A stretch of DNA of 64,000 nucleotides from Bacteroidota bacterium (GCA_027619225.1 JAQCFW010000005.1:28742-92741); one strand, 5' to 3'. Counted from the first letter of the stretch, positions 15,656-25,027 are shown. Notes: generated by a model not told the origin, from the sequence alone. A program made the numbers and translations.

Positions 15656-16621
15656 CTAGTTAATTGGAATCGCGAAGTTTCCCTGAGAAATTGTAACCCC
15701 AGCTCCTGCTGTGCTTTGCATATTTCCAGAAAAAGTACCCGTTACATATCCTCCTGAACCTGAAACTATGTAAATAAGTTCCATCGTAATGTTTCCTCCA
15801 TTAGAGGTTGCATATGTCACAGCAGCTCCTATAGATTCGTATGCGCCTGCTGTTCCAGGTGCAGTAGCTAAGTTCATAGGGATCACAACTCCGTTCTCCC
15901 ATCCAGTTGCGGGTTCAGCCATAATAAAGACAATCTGAGCAGTGGTTACAGACACTCCTGCAATAGCTATACTTGTTCCATCCATCATCGCTGAGGCCGT
16001 TGCATCGCCATAAAACTGTTGGCCATTTGCTTTCCAAGCGATAGCTCCTTCACAAGACTCGCAAGATGAACCACCACAGTCTATGTATAATTCGTCTCCA
16101 TCTTGAAGACCATTTGTACAATCTCCTGTCGTTGGACAAGCATCACAATCAGAACCTCCACAGTCGACACCAATTTCAGAGCCATTCATTTCGCCATCTG
16201 TGCATGTTGGACATGGGTCACAGTTAGGTCCTCCACAATCAACACCTTCTTCAAATCCGTTAGGCAAACCATCACCACATAACTCAGGGCAAGCTGGACA
16301 ACCATCGCAACCACAGTCAATTCCGAGCTCACCAGGATCAAGCTGACCATTGAAAGAAGGGTCGCAGGGACCACATTCTCCTCCACAATCAACCCATTGC
16401 TCACCTAAAAGAGCATCCCACAGGTCATTTTCACATGGGTCGCAAGGGTCGCAAATAGTTCCACCGCAATCGATGAGTTCCTCACCGTTATTTAACTCGC
16501 CATCGTAACAGTTCTCACCGATAAGATTGTCATCATTTAAACATCCACTACAAGACGCTAAAAACGAGACAGCGAAGAGGAAAGTAACAAAAGTATTGAA
16601 AGAAGATAGGTGCGGTTTCAT
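15656..16621 (-). CDS. lipoprotein with six Cys-rich DCGG repeats and a C-terminal beta domain
   Basis: A 321-residue exported protein. The signal peptide ends in a lipobox-like FLASC followed by SGC. Residues about 30-190 hold six repeats of roughly 26 residues with the core (E/D)-x-(G/Y)-(V/I)-DCGG-x(2-3)-C-x(2)-CP, each with four conserved Cys. Examples are GEELIDCGGTICDPC and GSEIGVDCGGSDCDAC; the second repeat is shortened and the third has DCGCDGC. The C-terminal 130 residues look like a compact beta fold ending ITVSQGNF-like (VTISQGNFAIPIN). The repeats may bind metal or form disulfide-stapled spacers. I know no named function. A perfect TATCTTTG box lies about 50 bases upstream. Confidence 0.75.
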   Translation of the reverse strand: MKPHLSSFNTFVTFLFAVSFLASCSGCLNDDNLIGENCYDGELNNGEELIDCGGTICDPCDPCENDLWDALLGEQWVDCGGECGPCDPSFNGQLDPGELGIDCGCDGCPACPELCGDGLPNGFEEGVDCGGPNCDPCPTCTDGEMNGSEIGVDCGGSDCDACPTTGDCTNGLQDGDELYIDCGGSSCESCEGAIAWKANGQQFYGDATASAMMDGTSIAIAGVSVTTAQIVFIMAEPATGWENGVVIPMNLATAPGTAGAYESIGAAVTYATSNGGNITMELIYIVSGSGGYVTGTFSGNMQSTAGAGVTISQGNFAIPIN

Positions 16622-16670
16622 TGTAGGTGTTTTCTATGCGTATTTTCGACGTGCCGTAAAAACATGTGCT

Positions 16671-16678
16671 CAAAGATA
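16671..16678 (-). promoter_or_regulatory. -7 promoter box (TATCTTTG) of the Cys-repeat lipoprotein gene
   Basis: The minus strand reads TATCTTTG, an exact consensus match. It would give a 5' leader of roughly 40 bases before the ATG at 16621. It lies in the divergent gap next to recJ. Confidence 0.5.
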
Positions 16679-16695
16679 GGAATAGAATCATATAG

Positions 16696-18417
16696 ATGGA
16701 TAATCTCAAATGGAAAGCGGCTGAATCTCCTAAAAAAAAGGCTGTAAAAGACTTGTGTGAGGAGACTGGGTTAACTTATATGGTTGCACAAATCCTTGTG
16801 CAGCGTGGGGTTACCACTCTAGTTAAGGCGGAAAATTTCATGCGGCCCAAGCTTGAAGACTTGCACGACCCGGAGACCATGCTTAACATGGAGAAAGCTG
16901 TAAAAAGGATAGAGAAGGCTATAAATAGAGGTGAGCGCATCATGGTTTATGGTGATTATGATGTTGACGGCACGACATCCGTTGCGATGGTTTCCACTTT
17001 TTTAGAAGGTTTAAACGTCCAGATAGTTCCCTATATCCCCATGAGGTATCAAGAAGGATATGGGGTGTCGAAAGACGGTGTGGATAGGGCTAGAAAGTCT
17101 GGATGTACAATGCTCATCACATTAGATTGTGGAACGAAAGATTTTGAAGCTTTAGAATATGCCGCAAGCTTCGGGATAGATACCATCGTCTGTGATCACC
17201 ATCTCCCAGATGAGCAACTTCCCAATTGTTATGCCCTACTTAACCCAAAACAACCGGGGTGTGAATATCCTTTTAAAGAACTTTCTGGTGCGGGTGTTGC
17301 TTTTAAAATGTTATCTGCTCTTGTGCCTTACTTAGGGCTGACGATGGATTCCGTCTATGATCATTTAGATCTATTGGCATTAAGCATAGGGGCAGATTTA
17401 GTAGATATTACTGGTGAGAATAGGATTATGGCGTACCACGGAATGCTCAACTTAAGAGAGCATATGCGACCGGGGATTAGGGCTATGCTTCAAGTAGCGG
17501 GAATTGAAGAAGCTCCTAAAACCGTCAGAGACATGAGTTTCAGCTTAGGCCCCAGAATCAATGCTGCGGGACGCGTAGGTCACGCATTAACAGCGGCCAA
17601 ACTTCTCATGGCCAACGATGAAGGGAGAGCTCTGGAACTGGCGAGTCAGTTAGAAACGATGAATCAAGCAAGGCGAGACATCGATGAGGATTTAACTGTG
17701 GAAGCGATTGCTCTCATGGTAGAACAGCCTCCTGGCAGGTCTTGCACAATTGTACATGGTGAGGGTTGGCACAGAGGAGTGTTGGGGATTGTCGCAAGCA
17801 GGCTTGTTGAACAGCGGTACTGTCCTACAATTGTGCTTTCTGAGGAGAATGAAGTCCTAACAGGTAGTGCGCGTAGTGTGCCCGGGATAGATATTCATGA
17901 TGCTTTCGAAAAGTGCAGGCATCTTATAGAACAATTCGGAGGGCACCCTATGGCTGCAGGGTTAACTATTCGTAAGGAAAATATGGATGCGTTTACCACA
18001 GAGCTAAATGCCGCAATCGCTGCCCAAACTGAAGGCAATATCCCCAAGCCCACAATCTCCTTCCACATGCCTATTAACCTGAACGAATTAAACCCTACAA
18101 TGTATAAGGAGTTTGAGCGATTGGGGCCATTTGGACCGTGTAATGAGGTTCCTGTATTTATGGCTGAAGGGGTGGTAACTGCTATTCCTCCCAGAACGGT
18201 CGGTCATGGGGGTAGGCACTTAAAACTTGTTGTTCAAACTGCCGAAAACCCACTGCACAGATTTGAGGCTATCGGATTTGGAATGGGAGATCGGATAGAT
18301 GAGGTGAGGGCTTGGAGATCCTTTGATTTGGTTTTCACTCTTGCTAGAAACACTTTCCGAGGGAAATCGACTTTGAATTTACACCTGCGAGATATTCGAG
18401 TTCACAAATTCGTGTGA
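16696..18417 (+). CDS. recJ: single-stranded-DNA-specific exonuclease RecJ
   Basis: 5'-3' single-strand DNA exonuclease used in recombination and mismatch repair. The 573-residue protein has all DHH-family motifs: GDYDVDGTTSVAM (about residue 89), the LDCGTKDFE motif, VCDHHLPDE (about residue 166), and SGAGVAFKM. The DHHA1 domain with GPRINAAGRVGHA and GGHPMAAG follows. A C-terminal OB-like region with RLGPFGPCNEVPVF completes the usual layout. Its 3' end overlaps the opposing mechanosensitive-channel gene by 16 bases. Confidence 0.97.
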   Translation: MDNLKWKAAESPKKKAVKDLCEETGLTYMVAQILVQRGVTTLVKAENFMRPKLEDLHDPETMLNMEKAVKRIEKAINRGERIMVYGDYDVDGTTSVAMVSTFLEGLNVQIVPYIPMRYQEGYGVSKDGVDRARKSGCTMLITLDCGTKDFEALEYAASFGIDTIVCDHHLPDEQLPNCYALLNPKQPGCEYPFKELSGAGVAFKMLSALVPYLGLTMDSVYDHLDLLALSIGADLVDITGENRIMAYHGMLNLREHMRPGIRAMLQVAGIEEAPKTVRDMSFSLGPRINAAGRVGHALTAAKLLMANDEGRALELASQLETMNQARRDIDEDLTVEAIALMVEQPPGRSCTIVHGEGWHRGVLGIVASRLVEQRYCPTIVLSEENEVLTGSARSVPGIDIHDAFEKCRHLIEQFGGHPMAAGLTIRKENMDAFTTELNAAIAAQTEGNIPKPTISFHMPINLNELNPTMYKEFERLGPFGPCNEVPVFMAEGVVTAIPPRTVGHGGRHLKLVVQTAENPLHRFEAIGFGMGDRIDEVRAWRSFDLVFTLARNTFRGKSTLNLHLRDIRVHKFV

Positions 18418-19226
18418 ACGTGAACGTCTCTTTGAGGGAATGGTATCGTAATGTTATTTTCTCTGAAAGCAGCATCGATTTTAAAGCGAACATCACTCTC
18501 AATTAATTTTCTATCCCAAGGAGATTTTACCCATCCACGTACTTCAAAAACCAAGGAAGAATCGCCAAATGATTTAAAGATAACTTGAGGCTTGGGGGTT
18601 TGAACGACTTGGGTTTGGACTTGCATAGAATAAAAAAGGATGTCTGAAACAACCGTAACATCACTCCCGTAAGCCACGCCGACTTCCACACTAATACGGG
18701 TGGTGCTTTGCCCCTGAGTGAGGTTGCGAACCGAGTCGCCCGCAATCTTAGAGTTAGGTATAACGACAAGATCTCCGCTCACCGTTTCCACACTCGTGGC
18801 TCGCAATGCAATTTTTTTTACCTTCACTAAATCACCTCCAACTTCTAACTCATCTCCCACCCTGACACCTCCCTCAAATAGGAGAACGAAACCTGAAATG
18901 ACGTCGTTAAAGAAGCTTTGAAGACCTATACCCACTCCCACCAATAGAGCCGCGGAACCAGCCCAAATTATGGTGAGGTTAAATCCAAAAATATCTGACA
19001 CAATGAAAATCGTCATGATGTAGATAAATGTTCTCGCTAGACGGAAAATTAAGAACCTAAGGCCCTCGTCTATTCGTCTTTTTTTCACGACTTTATCAAG
19101 CGTTTTCTTGGTCAGAAAAATCAAGAATTTTCCCGCTAAAATTGCAAGAATTACCTCTAAAACTGCTTGAACACTTAAATCATGGGTTCCGAATTGTATG
19201 CTTTTTGAAAGAAATTCGTTTATCAT
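18402..19226 (-). CDS. MscS-type mechanosensitive ion channel
   Basis: Small-conductance channel of the inner membrane that opens under hypo-osmotic stress. At 274 residues it is the minimal MscS form. There are three hydrophobic helices within about residues 18-130; the third carries the glycine-rich pore helix (AALLVGVGIGLQSFFNDVISG). The beta domain follows (GVRVGDELEVGGDLVKVKKI and VVIPNSKI), ending with FPQRDVHVH. The start codon overlaps the dnaG stop by four bases (ATGA), indicating translational coupling to primase. Its 3' end overlaps recJ. Confidence 0.93.
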   Translation of the reverse strand: MINEFLSKSIQFGTHDLSVQAVLEVILAILAGKFLIFLTKKTLDKVVKKRRIDEGLRFLIFRLARTFIYIMTIFIVSDIFGFNLTIIWAGSAALLVGVGIGLQSFFNDVISGFVLLFEGGVRVGDELEVGGDLVKVKKIALRATSVETVSGDLVVIPNSKIAGDSVRNLTQGQSTTRISVEVGVAYGSDVTVVSDILFYSMQVQTQVVQTPKPQVIFKSFGDSSLVFEVRGWVKSPWDRKLIESDVRFKIDAAFRENNITIPFPQRDVHVHTNL

Positions 19227-21253
19227 TTTGGAAGTATTACAACTCCAAGAGAAGAGTTTAGGTCTTTTACCATTCTATCAAGGGAGATTTTCTCTCTTAG
19301 AAGTCTTGTTGTTTCATCCTCCGAAACATTTTTTAATGCAAGGGCTTGGATTACTTTATCTATGTTACGTTGCACATCAAACAAAAGCAATCTCGTTGTA
19401 GCGGACGACAATGATTCTTCGAGAACGTCTTTTTCTACAACAGAAAAGATGTGGTGTTTGTTCTCCCAATTTTCGCTGAGGCTATATTTGTGAATTAGGC
19501 TGTTGGCTGCTTTACTTTGGACTGCAGGGGATGCATCGGTAAAAAACAAAGCGGAAGTTGGGAGGTCTCCATTATCTAAACTTTCAATATATTTAGATAA
19601 AATAAATTGTGTGGACTCTTCTTCCATAGCTAACTGATGGGTTTCCATTCGGTGAACGAAAAGCTCTGCAAAAGGAACTTTAGTGTAAACGGGTTCTGTC
19701 TCTTTTTTATCTTCCACCTCGATTTCTACTTCTACCATAGATTCACCATGTTCAAGCAGCAACCGTATAAGATTATCCTCTAAAATATCTCTCTTCGCGC
19801 GAACTCTAGCGGGAATCCCCGGTGCCAAATCATTTTCTACCTGAGTTGCAAAAGTATCACCTGGAAATGATGTGCTGGAGGAAGATGTTTGGCGGGATAT
19901 TGAGGGTTTTTGAAACTGTTTCGAGCGTTTAGAATCTTGGACTATTCGCTTTTGAAGCTCTTTCGCCACCTCTGTTTGGAGTAAATCCTCCGGTAGTTTT
20001 AATCGAGCGGCTATCGTTTGAATATAGACTGACCTTTGAATTGCATCTTGAACGCAGGCAATGGTCGTCACAATACTGTGAACCAGTTCCGATTTTTTTA
20101 GTGGGTCGTCACCCGCTTCCTCGCTAAGTAAGTCTGACTTAAAGGCCAGAAAATCTTGGGCGTCTTCACGTACATACTTCTGAAGCTCAGTTGAGCTAAC
20201 CTTTTTAGAGTAGCTATCAGGATCATCACCATCAGGGAAGGTCACCACCTTGACGTTCATACCCTCTGAAAGTAGAATATCTATTCCACGAAGAGCCGCG
20301 GCCATACCCGCTCTATCTCCATCAAAGAGAACGGTGACATTTTTTGTGAAACGGCGAATGAGATGAATTTGACCTAATGTGAGAGCTGTTCCACTTGAAG
20401 AAACCACATTTTCAACACCACTTTGACTCATGGCCATCACGTCGGTATATCCCTCGACTAACAAGCACATATCCTCCTTACTAATGTGAGGCTTGGCAGC
20501 GTGGATCCCATACAATGCGCGCGATTTATCGTACAGCTCACTTTGAGGACTGTTGAAATATTTCGCTATATTCTTCTCTGTCTTTAGCGTCCTTCCACCG
20601 AATCCTATAACTCTCCCGGTAACGTCTTTAATTGGAAACATGACCCTTCCGTGGAAGAAGTCAAACAACTTCCCGTCACTGCTTTTCTCCTTTCCTAAGC
20701 CGGTGGCTATGAGGCGTTCCTTTGTGTACCCCGCCTCGAGCGCAGCGGCAGTCATGATCTCCCAACCATCGGGGCAGAATCCTATGTCGTATTTCTCGAG
20801 AGTTTCATCTCTGAACCCGCGATTCTTGAAGTAGCTAAGTCCTATCGCCTTCCCTTCTTCGGTATAATGTAGTTGGTCTTTAAGCCATTTTTGAGCCCAA
20901 ACAACAAGCGCTCCCAAGCTGTCTTTTTCAGTTGCGGCCGCAATCTCTTCAGGACTTTGATCTCTCTCCTCTATTTCTATATTATAGCGCTTGGCCATAA
21001 TTCTAAGAGCTTCGGGGTAACTCACCTTTTCTTGCTCCATTAAAAATGTAGCGAGTGACCCCCCCTTTCCCGAACTAAAACATTTAAAAATCCCCTTGCT
21101 TGGAACGACGTAAAAAGACGGTGTTTTCTCGTTCGTAAAGGGGCTAAGGCCTCTGTAGCTGCTGCCTTGTTTTTTTAACTCTACATATTCACCAATGACG
21201 TCTTCTATGACGGCGGTTTGGTGTATTAATTCAACTGTCTCTTTGGGTATCAC
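19223..21253 (-). CDS. dnaG: DNA primase
   Basis: Makes RNA primers for DNA replication. The 676-residue protein has an N-terminal CHC2-type region, the catalytic core with the TOPRIM motifs LVEGYTDVMAM (about residue 263) and LFDGDRAG (about 307), and a C-terminal DnaB-interacting domain. The N-terminal zinc ligands of model primases (CPFH...CFGC) are mostly replaced: here they read LSPFTNEK and KCFSSGKGG, leaving one Cys. This is shared with other Bacteroidota primases as I know them. The start is GTG 21253; a TACCTTCG box, one mismatch from consensus, ends five bases before it. The mscS-like gene is coupled downstream. Confidence 0.96.
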   Translation of the reverse strand: MIPKETVELIHQTAVIEDVIGEYVELKKQGSSYRGLSPFTNEKTPSFYVVPSKGIFKCFSSGKGGSLATFLMEQEKVSYPEALRIMAKRYNIEIEERDQSPEEIAAATEKDSLGALVVWAQKWLKDQLHYTEEGKAIGLSYFKNRGFRDETLEKYDIGFCPDGWEIMTAAALEAGYTKERLIATGLGKEKSSDGKLFDFFHGRVMFPIKDVTGRVIGFGGRTLKTEKNIAKYFNSPQSELYDKSRALYGIHAAKPHISKEDMCLLVEGYTDVMAMSQSGVENVVSSSGTALTLGQIHLIRRFTKNVTVLFDGDRAGMAAALRGIDILLSEGMNVKVVTFPDGDDPDSYSKKVSSTELQKYVREDAQDFLAFKSDLLSEEAGDDPLKKSELVHSIVTTIACVQDAIQRSVYIQTIAARLKLPEDLLQTEVAKELQKRIVQDSKRSKQFQKPSISRQTSSSSTSFPGDTFATQVENDLAPGIPARVRAKRDILEDNLIRLLLEHGESMVEVEIEVEDKKETEPVYTKVPFAELFVHRMETHQLAMEEESTQFILSKYIESLDNGDLPTSALFFTDASPAVQSKAANSLIHKYSLSENWENKHHIFSVVEKDVLEESLSSATTRLLLFDVQRNIDKVIQALALKNVSEDETTRLLREKISLDRMVKDLNSSLGVVILPK

Positions 21254-21354
21254 AAAAGCGAAGGTAAGAAGCGTATTTGTTAATCCTTTCTAAAATTTAG
21301 GGTACTTTTAATTTAACACTGAATTATTGCTGATTGAAAGCGTAATTTGCGGCA

Positions 21355-22650
21355 ATGCGAGGGATTAAAATATCATGGCTAATTGGTGCAATTGCAGTTG
21401 CTGTATTGATTATCAGCCTTATACAGGTTAAGTGGTTAAAAACATCGTTGGACTTACAAAAAAAGATTTTTGACCAAAGTGTGGAGCAGTTGTTAAATAC
21501 AGTTTCTCATTGGATCTTAGTTGAAGCCGATTTCGCGTCTCTCGAAATTGATCACGAAACTGAGGATCTGGGAGATCCGCTCATCGCAGATGGTCTCCAG
21601 CGCCAATCCAGAGCTATCTTACTTAGAATGGAAACCATTCCAATGGATTCGCTTCTCTCGCTTTCTTTAAGAGAGCATGGAATCGAAACAAGTGTCGTGT
21701 TCGGGGCGTTCGACAGATATGGTCAACCCGCCTATCTAGACGAACGCAGCGAAGTTTATCGCGAAGAGCTCCTTGAGAAAGGATACTCAGTAGGTCTCGG
21801 CCCGCTACAATTACGCGTGTACTTCCCCGATTTAGGTCGCCATCTCGTAAAATCTATAGTCGAAGCTTTTATGCTCTCTGGGGTGATGCTCCTTTTCATT
21901 GCAATAGGCTTGGCGTATGTAATGCGTTCCGTAATAAAATCCAAGGAGCTCGTTAGAATAAGGAGAGAGTTAATGAATAACCTCACCCACGAATTAAAAA
22001 CCCCTATATCAACAATAGGGCTTGCAAGTGAAGCGTTAGGTGATTCCGATTTACAACTTAATGAAGTGCAAAAGAACTATTACATTTCCATGATACGAGG
22101 CGAAAACAAAAGGCTTGGAGTTCTTGTAGAAAAGGTGCTTCAGGCAAGTCTCTCAGATTCCAAGTCGCTCAAACTTTACCCCGTTGAGATAAACATTCAC
22201 GATGTCATCAAGGATGTTGTTCGAAATGTCGCAATGCAAGTGCGAAAGCAGGGTGGTAAAGTTGAACTTTCTCTAAAAGCCCCAAATCCTATAATCTATG
22301 CTGATAAAATTCATATCACGAACGTTATTTTCAATCTCTTAGACAATGCAATTAAGTACTCTCCCAATGGAGCTCAGATTAAAATCATCTCTGACCAAAC
22401 AGAAGATGGTGTCGAGCTACTCGTGAAAGACAACGGGGTGGGAATTCCCAAGGAATACATTGGCAAGGTATTTGAAAGGTTGTTTCGAGTTCCTACAGGA
22501 AACGTTCACGATGTAAAAGGGTTTGGTCTAGGTCTGAGTTATGTGAAAACAGTAATTGAAAGACATGGAGGGCACATTTATGTCGAAAGCGAAGCTGACA
22601 AAGGAAGTACCTTCGTCTTGAAATTAAAATTTGATTCTAACTTAAAATGA
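21355..22650 (+). CDS. sensor histidine kinase
   Basis: Membrane-bound kinase of a two-component system, 431 residues. Two transmembrane helices (about 6-26 and 167-190) flank a roughly 140-residue extracytoplasmic sensor domain with no recognised fold. The phospho-acceptor is His212 in NNLTHELKTPIST. The HATPase domain shows the N box (FNLLDNAIKYSP), the G1 box (VKDNGVGIP) and the G2 box (GFGLGLSYVK). The layout matches the RprX-like kinases of Bacteroidota. The stop overlaps the start of the response-regulator gene by four bases (ATGA). The sensed signal is unknown. Confidence 0.94.
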   Translation: MRGIKISWLIGAIAVAVLIISLIQVKWLKTSLDLQKKIFDQSVEQLLNTVSHWILVEADFASLEIDHETEDLGDPLIADGLQRQSRAILLRMETIPMDSLLSLSLREHGIETSVVFGAFDRYGQPAYLDERSEVYREELLEKGYSVGLGPLQLRVYFPDLGRHLVKSIVEAFMLSGVMLLFIAIGLAYVMRSVIKSKELVRIRRELMNNLTHELKTPISTIGLASEALGDSDLQLNEVQKNYYISMIRGENKRLGVLVEKVLQASLSDSKSLKLYPVEINIHDVIKDVVRNVAMQVRKQGGKVELSLKAPNPIIYADKIHITNVIFNLLDNAIKYSPNGAQIKIISDQTEDGVELLVKDNGVGIPKEYIGKVFERLFRVPTGNVHDVKGFGLGLSYVKTVIERHGGHIYVESEADKGSTFVLKLKFDSNLK

Positions 22651-23351
22651 GCACATCACCTATACGAGTCCTGCTTTGTGAGGACGACCCCAATCTAGGT
22701 AAATTACTTTCCGACTACCTCACAGCGAAAGGATACGAAACTACATGGGCACAAGATGGCGCAGAAGGAATCAAACAATTTCACAGAGGGACATTCGATT
22801 TCATCATCCTCGATGTAATGATGCCCAGAAAAGACGGCTTCGAAGTGGCTACTGAAATCAGACACGAAAGCAAGCATATTCCCATCTTATTTCTCTCAGC
22901 AAGAGGACAGAAAGAAGACACGCTTGAAGGTTTTAAAGTCGGGGCTGACGATTATATGACTAAGCCGTTTTCAATGGAGGAACTCCTTGTGAGAATTCAG
23001 GCTATTTTAAGAAGGACTGCCTCTCTACCTCAAGAGGGAGAAGAGGTAACAAAATACAAAGTGGGAAAGTTTGATTTTGACTACAATATCCAGCAGTTAA
23101 ATCTTGACGGGGAGACATATAGACTGACAACAAAAGAGAATGAACTTCTGTTTTTACTCGTTAGAAAGCGCAATGGCCTGTTAGAGAGAAACCATGCGCT
23201 TGCGGCAATTTGGGGTGATGCCAATTACTTTAATGGAAGAAGCATGGATGTTTACATTGCAAAGCTTCGCAAACACCTAAAAGAGGATGAGAGGATTGAA
23301 ATACTAAATATTCATGGGAAAGGCTTTAAACTCATAGCTCCTGAGGGTTAA
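22647..23351 (+). CDS. OmpR-family response regulator
   Basis: Cytoplasmic DNA-binding partner of the kinase encoded just before it. The 234-residue protein has a receiver domain with the phospho-acceptor Asp56 in FIILDVMMPRKDG, the acidic pocket LCEDDPN, the switch residue region LFLSARG and the conserved Lys in DDYMTKPFS. A winged-helix output domain follows, with LTTKENELLFLLVRKRNG and RSMDVYIAKLRKHL. It resembles RprY-type regulators. Its targets cannot be read from the window. The prs promoter lies in the following gap. Confidence 0.95.
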   Translation: MSTSPIRVLLCEDDPNLGKLLSDYLTAKGYETTWAQDGAEGIKQFHRGTFDFIILDVMMPRKDGFEVATEIRHESKHIPILFLSARGQKEDTLEGFKVGADDYMTKPFSMEELLVRIQAILRRTASLPQEGEEVTKYKVGKFDFDYNIQQLNLDGETYRLTTKENELLFLLVRKRNGLLERNHALAAIWGDANYFNGRSMDVYIAKLRKHLKEDERIEILNIHGKGFKLIAPEG

Positions 23352-23369
23352 TTAGAACCTACTTAACCG

Positions 23370-23377
23370 TATATTTG
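23370..23377 (+). promoter_or_regulatory. -7 promoter box of prs (TATATTTG)
   Basis: TATATTTG matches TAnnTTTG exactly and lies 30 bases before the ATG at 23408. The in-frame TTG formed by its last bases is therefore promoter sequence rather than the start codon of prs. Confidence 0.5.
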
Positions 23378-23407
23378 CGCCCCCTAATTAGGTCTCTCGT
23401 GTCAGAT

Positions 23408-24340
23408 ATGATTAAAATACTTGCAGGTACTGAATCTTTAGATTTCGGCAAACGTGTAGCCAAGGCTTACGGTTCTGAACTTATTGATTCAAAGACAACA
23501 AAGTTTTCTGATGGGGAATTCTCAGTAAGCATTGAGGAAACCGTACGCGGGAAAGTGGTTGTCATTGTTCAATCAACATTTCCACCTTCTGACAATCTTT
23601 TCGAGCTTTTACTTTTAATAGACGCCGCTAAAAGAGCCAGTGCTAAGAGTATTATCGCTGTTATGCCTTACTTCGGGATGGCGCGTCAGGATAGAAAAGA
23701 TAAGCCAAGGGTTGCTATTGGAGCCAAACTCGTAGCCAATATGCTTATGGCAGCTGGCGTTGATCGTGTTATCACAATGGATCTCCACGCAGATCAAATC
23801 CAAGGATTCTTCGAAGTTCCAGTGGATCACCTATATGGCTCAACAGTTTTTCATAAGCACATTAAGGACAACTTAGACATATCGAATATTTGCATCGCAA
23901 CACCGGACACAGGGGGTACAAAGCGTGCAAGTTCTTACGCAAAGAAGTTGGGAGTGGATATGGCTATTTGTTACAAGCAAAGAAAAGTGGCAAATGAGGT
24001 GGCGGAAATGACTGTCATCGGAGATGTTAAAGGAAAAGACGTAATTATCGTCGACGATATGTGTGACACTGCCGGCACTCTTACTAAGGCTGCGGAACTT
24101 ATGATGGAACACGGTGCAATCTCTGTCCGCGCAATTTGTACTCACGCTGTTCTTAGTGGCCCCGCTTATGAACGAATTCAAGATAGCGTTCTAACAGAGT
24201 TAATCGTTACAGACACCATTCCTCTTAAGAAAGGTGTTCAAACAGAAAAAATTAAGGTCCTGCCCGTGCACGATCTATTTGCTCAGGTACTCAGATGCCT
24301 AATGAGCAACGAAAGTATTAGTACACATTTTAATTTTTAA
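23408..24340 (+). CDS. prs: ribose-phosphate pyrophosphokinase (PRPP synthetase)
   Basis: Makes PRPP from ribose 5-phosphate and ATP for nucleotide, His, Trp and NAD synthesis. The 310-residue protein has the class I features: an N-terminus MIKILAGTESLDFGKRVA, the flexible PYFGMARQDRK loop, the Mg-binding ITMDLHADQIQGFF, and the PRPP-binding signature DVIIVDDMCDTAGTL. ATG 23408 gives the family's usual N-terminus; the frame also continues back to a TTG that belongs to the promoter box. It is followed by rplY after ten bases and then by pth, giving a likely operon. Confidence 0.97.
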   Translation: MIKILAGTESLDFGKRVAKAYGSELIDSKTTKFSDGEFSVSIEETVRGKVVVIVQSTFPPSDNLFELLLLIDAAKRASAKSIIAVMPYFGMARQDRKDKPRVAIGAKLVANMLMAAGVDRVITMDLHADQIQGFFEVPVDHLYGSTVFHKHIKDNLDISNICIATPDTGGTKRASSYAKKLGVDMAICYKQRKVANEVAEMTVIGDVKGKDVIIVDDMCDTAGTLTKAAELMMEHGAISVRAICTHAVLSGPAYERIQDSVLTELIVTDTIPLKKGVQTEKIKVLPVHDLFAQVLRCLMSNESISTHFNF

Positions 24341-24350
24341 ATAGACAATT

Positions 24351-25022
24351 ATGAAAATTGCATCATTGAGCGGTTCTTCTAGAAAGAACGTAGGAAAGAA
24401 AGGTGCCTCTGAATTGCGCACTGCGAATCAAGTCCCAGGTGTTCTTTACGGAGGTAAAACCCAAACACACTTCGCGGTGGATGAGGTTAAACTGAGCAAA
24501 CTCGTTATTAACCCTGACGTATTTGCTGTAGAACTTGATATTGACGGCACAACTATCAAGTGCATCATTCAAGAAGTACAGTTTCACCCAGTAACGGATC
24601 GCATCGTTCACATCGACCTTCTCGAGATACTAGATGGAAAAGAGATTAAGGTCAATCTTCCTCTTATTTCTGAAGGAACGGCTAAAGGTGTTATAAACGG
24701 TGGGCGCATGGAAACTCTTTTCCGTCGTGTTCCTGTTCAAGGTCTTTTCGAAAACCTTCCTAACGCTCTAACCGTTGACGTAAGCCCTCTTAAGATAGGA
24801 GACAACCTACGTGTAAGTGATTTGAGTATCGAGGGATGCCGAATTCTTTTAAACGATTCAGTTCTTCTATTTGCTTGTAGGCTTACTCGTGCTGCGATGT
24901 CAGAAGAAGAAGAAGAAGAAGAAGAAGAAGAAGCGGCAGAAGCAGCAGCAGAAGCAGGAGAAGGAGAAGGAGAAGAAGGGTCTTCTAAGGAAGGAGAGAA
25001 GTCTGAAGGCGGAAAAGAATAA
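24351..25022 (+). CDS. rplY: 50S ribosomal protein L25 (CTC form) with acidic tail
   Basis: Binds 5S rRNA in the large ribosomal subunit. It has the two-domain CTC (general stress protein) form. The L25 domain (about residues 1-95) has the 5S-binding ASELRTANQVPGVLYGG segment, and the beta-rich TL5 domain (about 96-185) has VHIDLLEI and PVQGLFENLPNAL. After residue 185 comes an unusual Glu/Ala/Gly-rich tail of about 40 residues, starting with ten glutamates encoded by ten GAA codons in a row. The prs-rplY-pth order is common in bacteria and supports one transcript. Confidence 0.95.
   Translation: MKIASLSGSSRKNVGKKGASELRTANQVPGVLYGGKTQTHFAVDEVKLSKLVINPDVFAVELDIDGTTIKCIIQEVQFHPVTDRIVHIDLLEILDGKEIKVNLPLISEGTAKGVINGGRMETLFRRVPVQGLFENLPNALTVDVSPLKIGDNLRVSDLSIEGCRILLNDSVLLFACRLTRAAMSEEEEEEEEEEAAEAAAEAGEGEGEEGSSKEGEKSEGGKE
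24903..24932 (+). repeat. (GAA)10 microsatellite in rplY
   Basis: Ten perfect GAA triplets encode ten glutamates at the start of the acidic L25 tail. Because the unit is three bases, slippage would change tail length without breaking the frame. Confidence 0.95.
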
Positions 25023-25027
25023 TTAAG

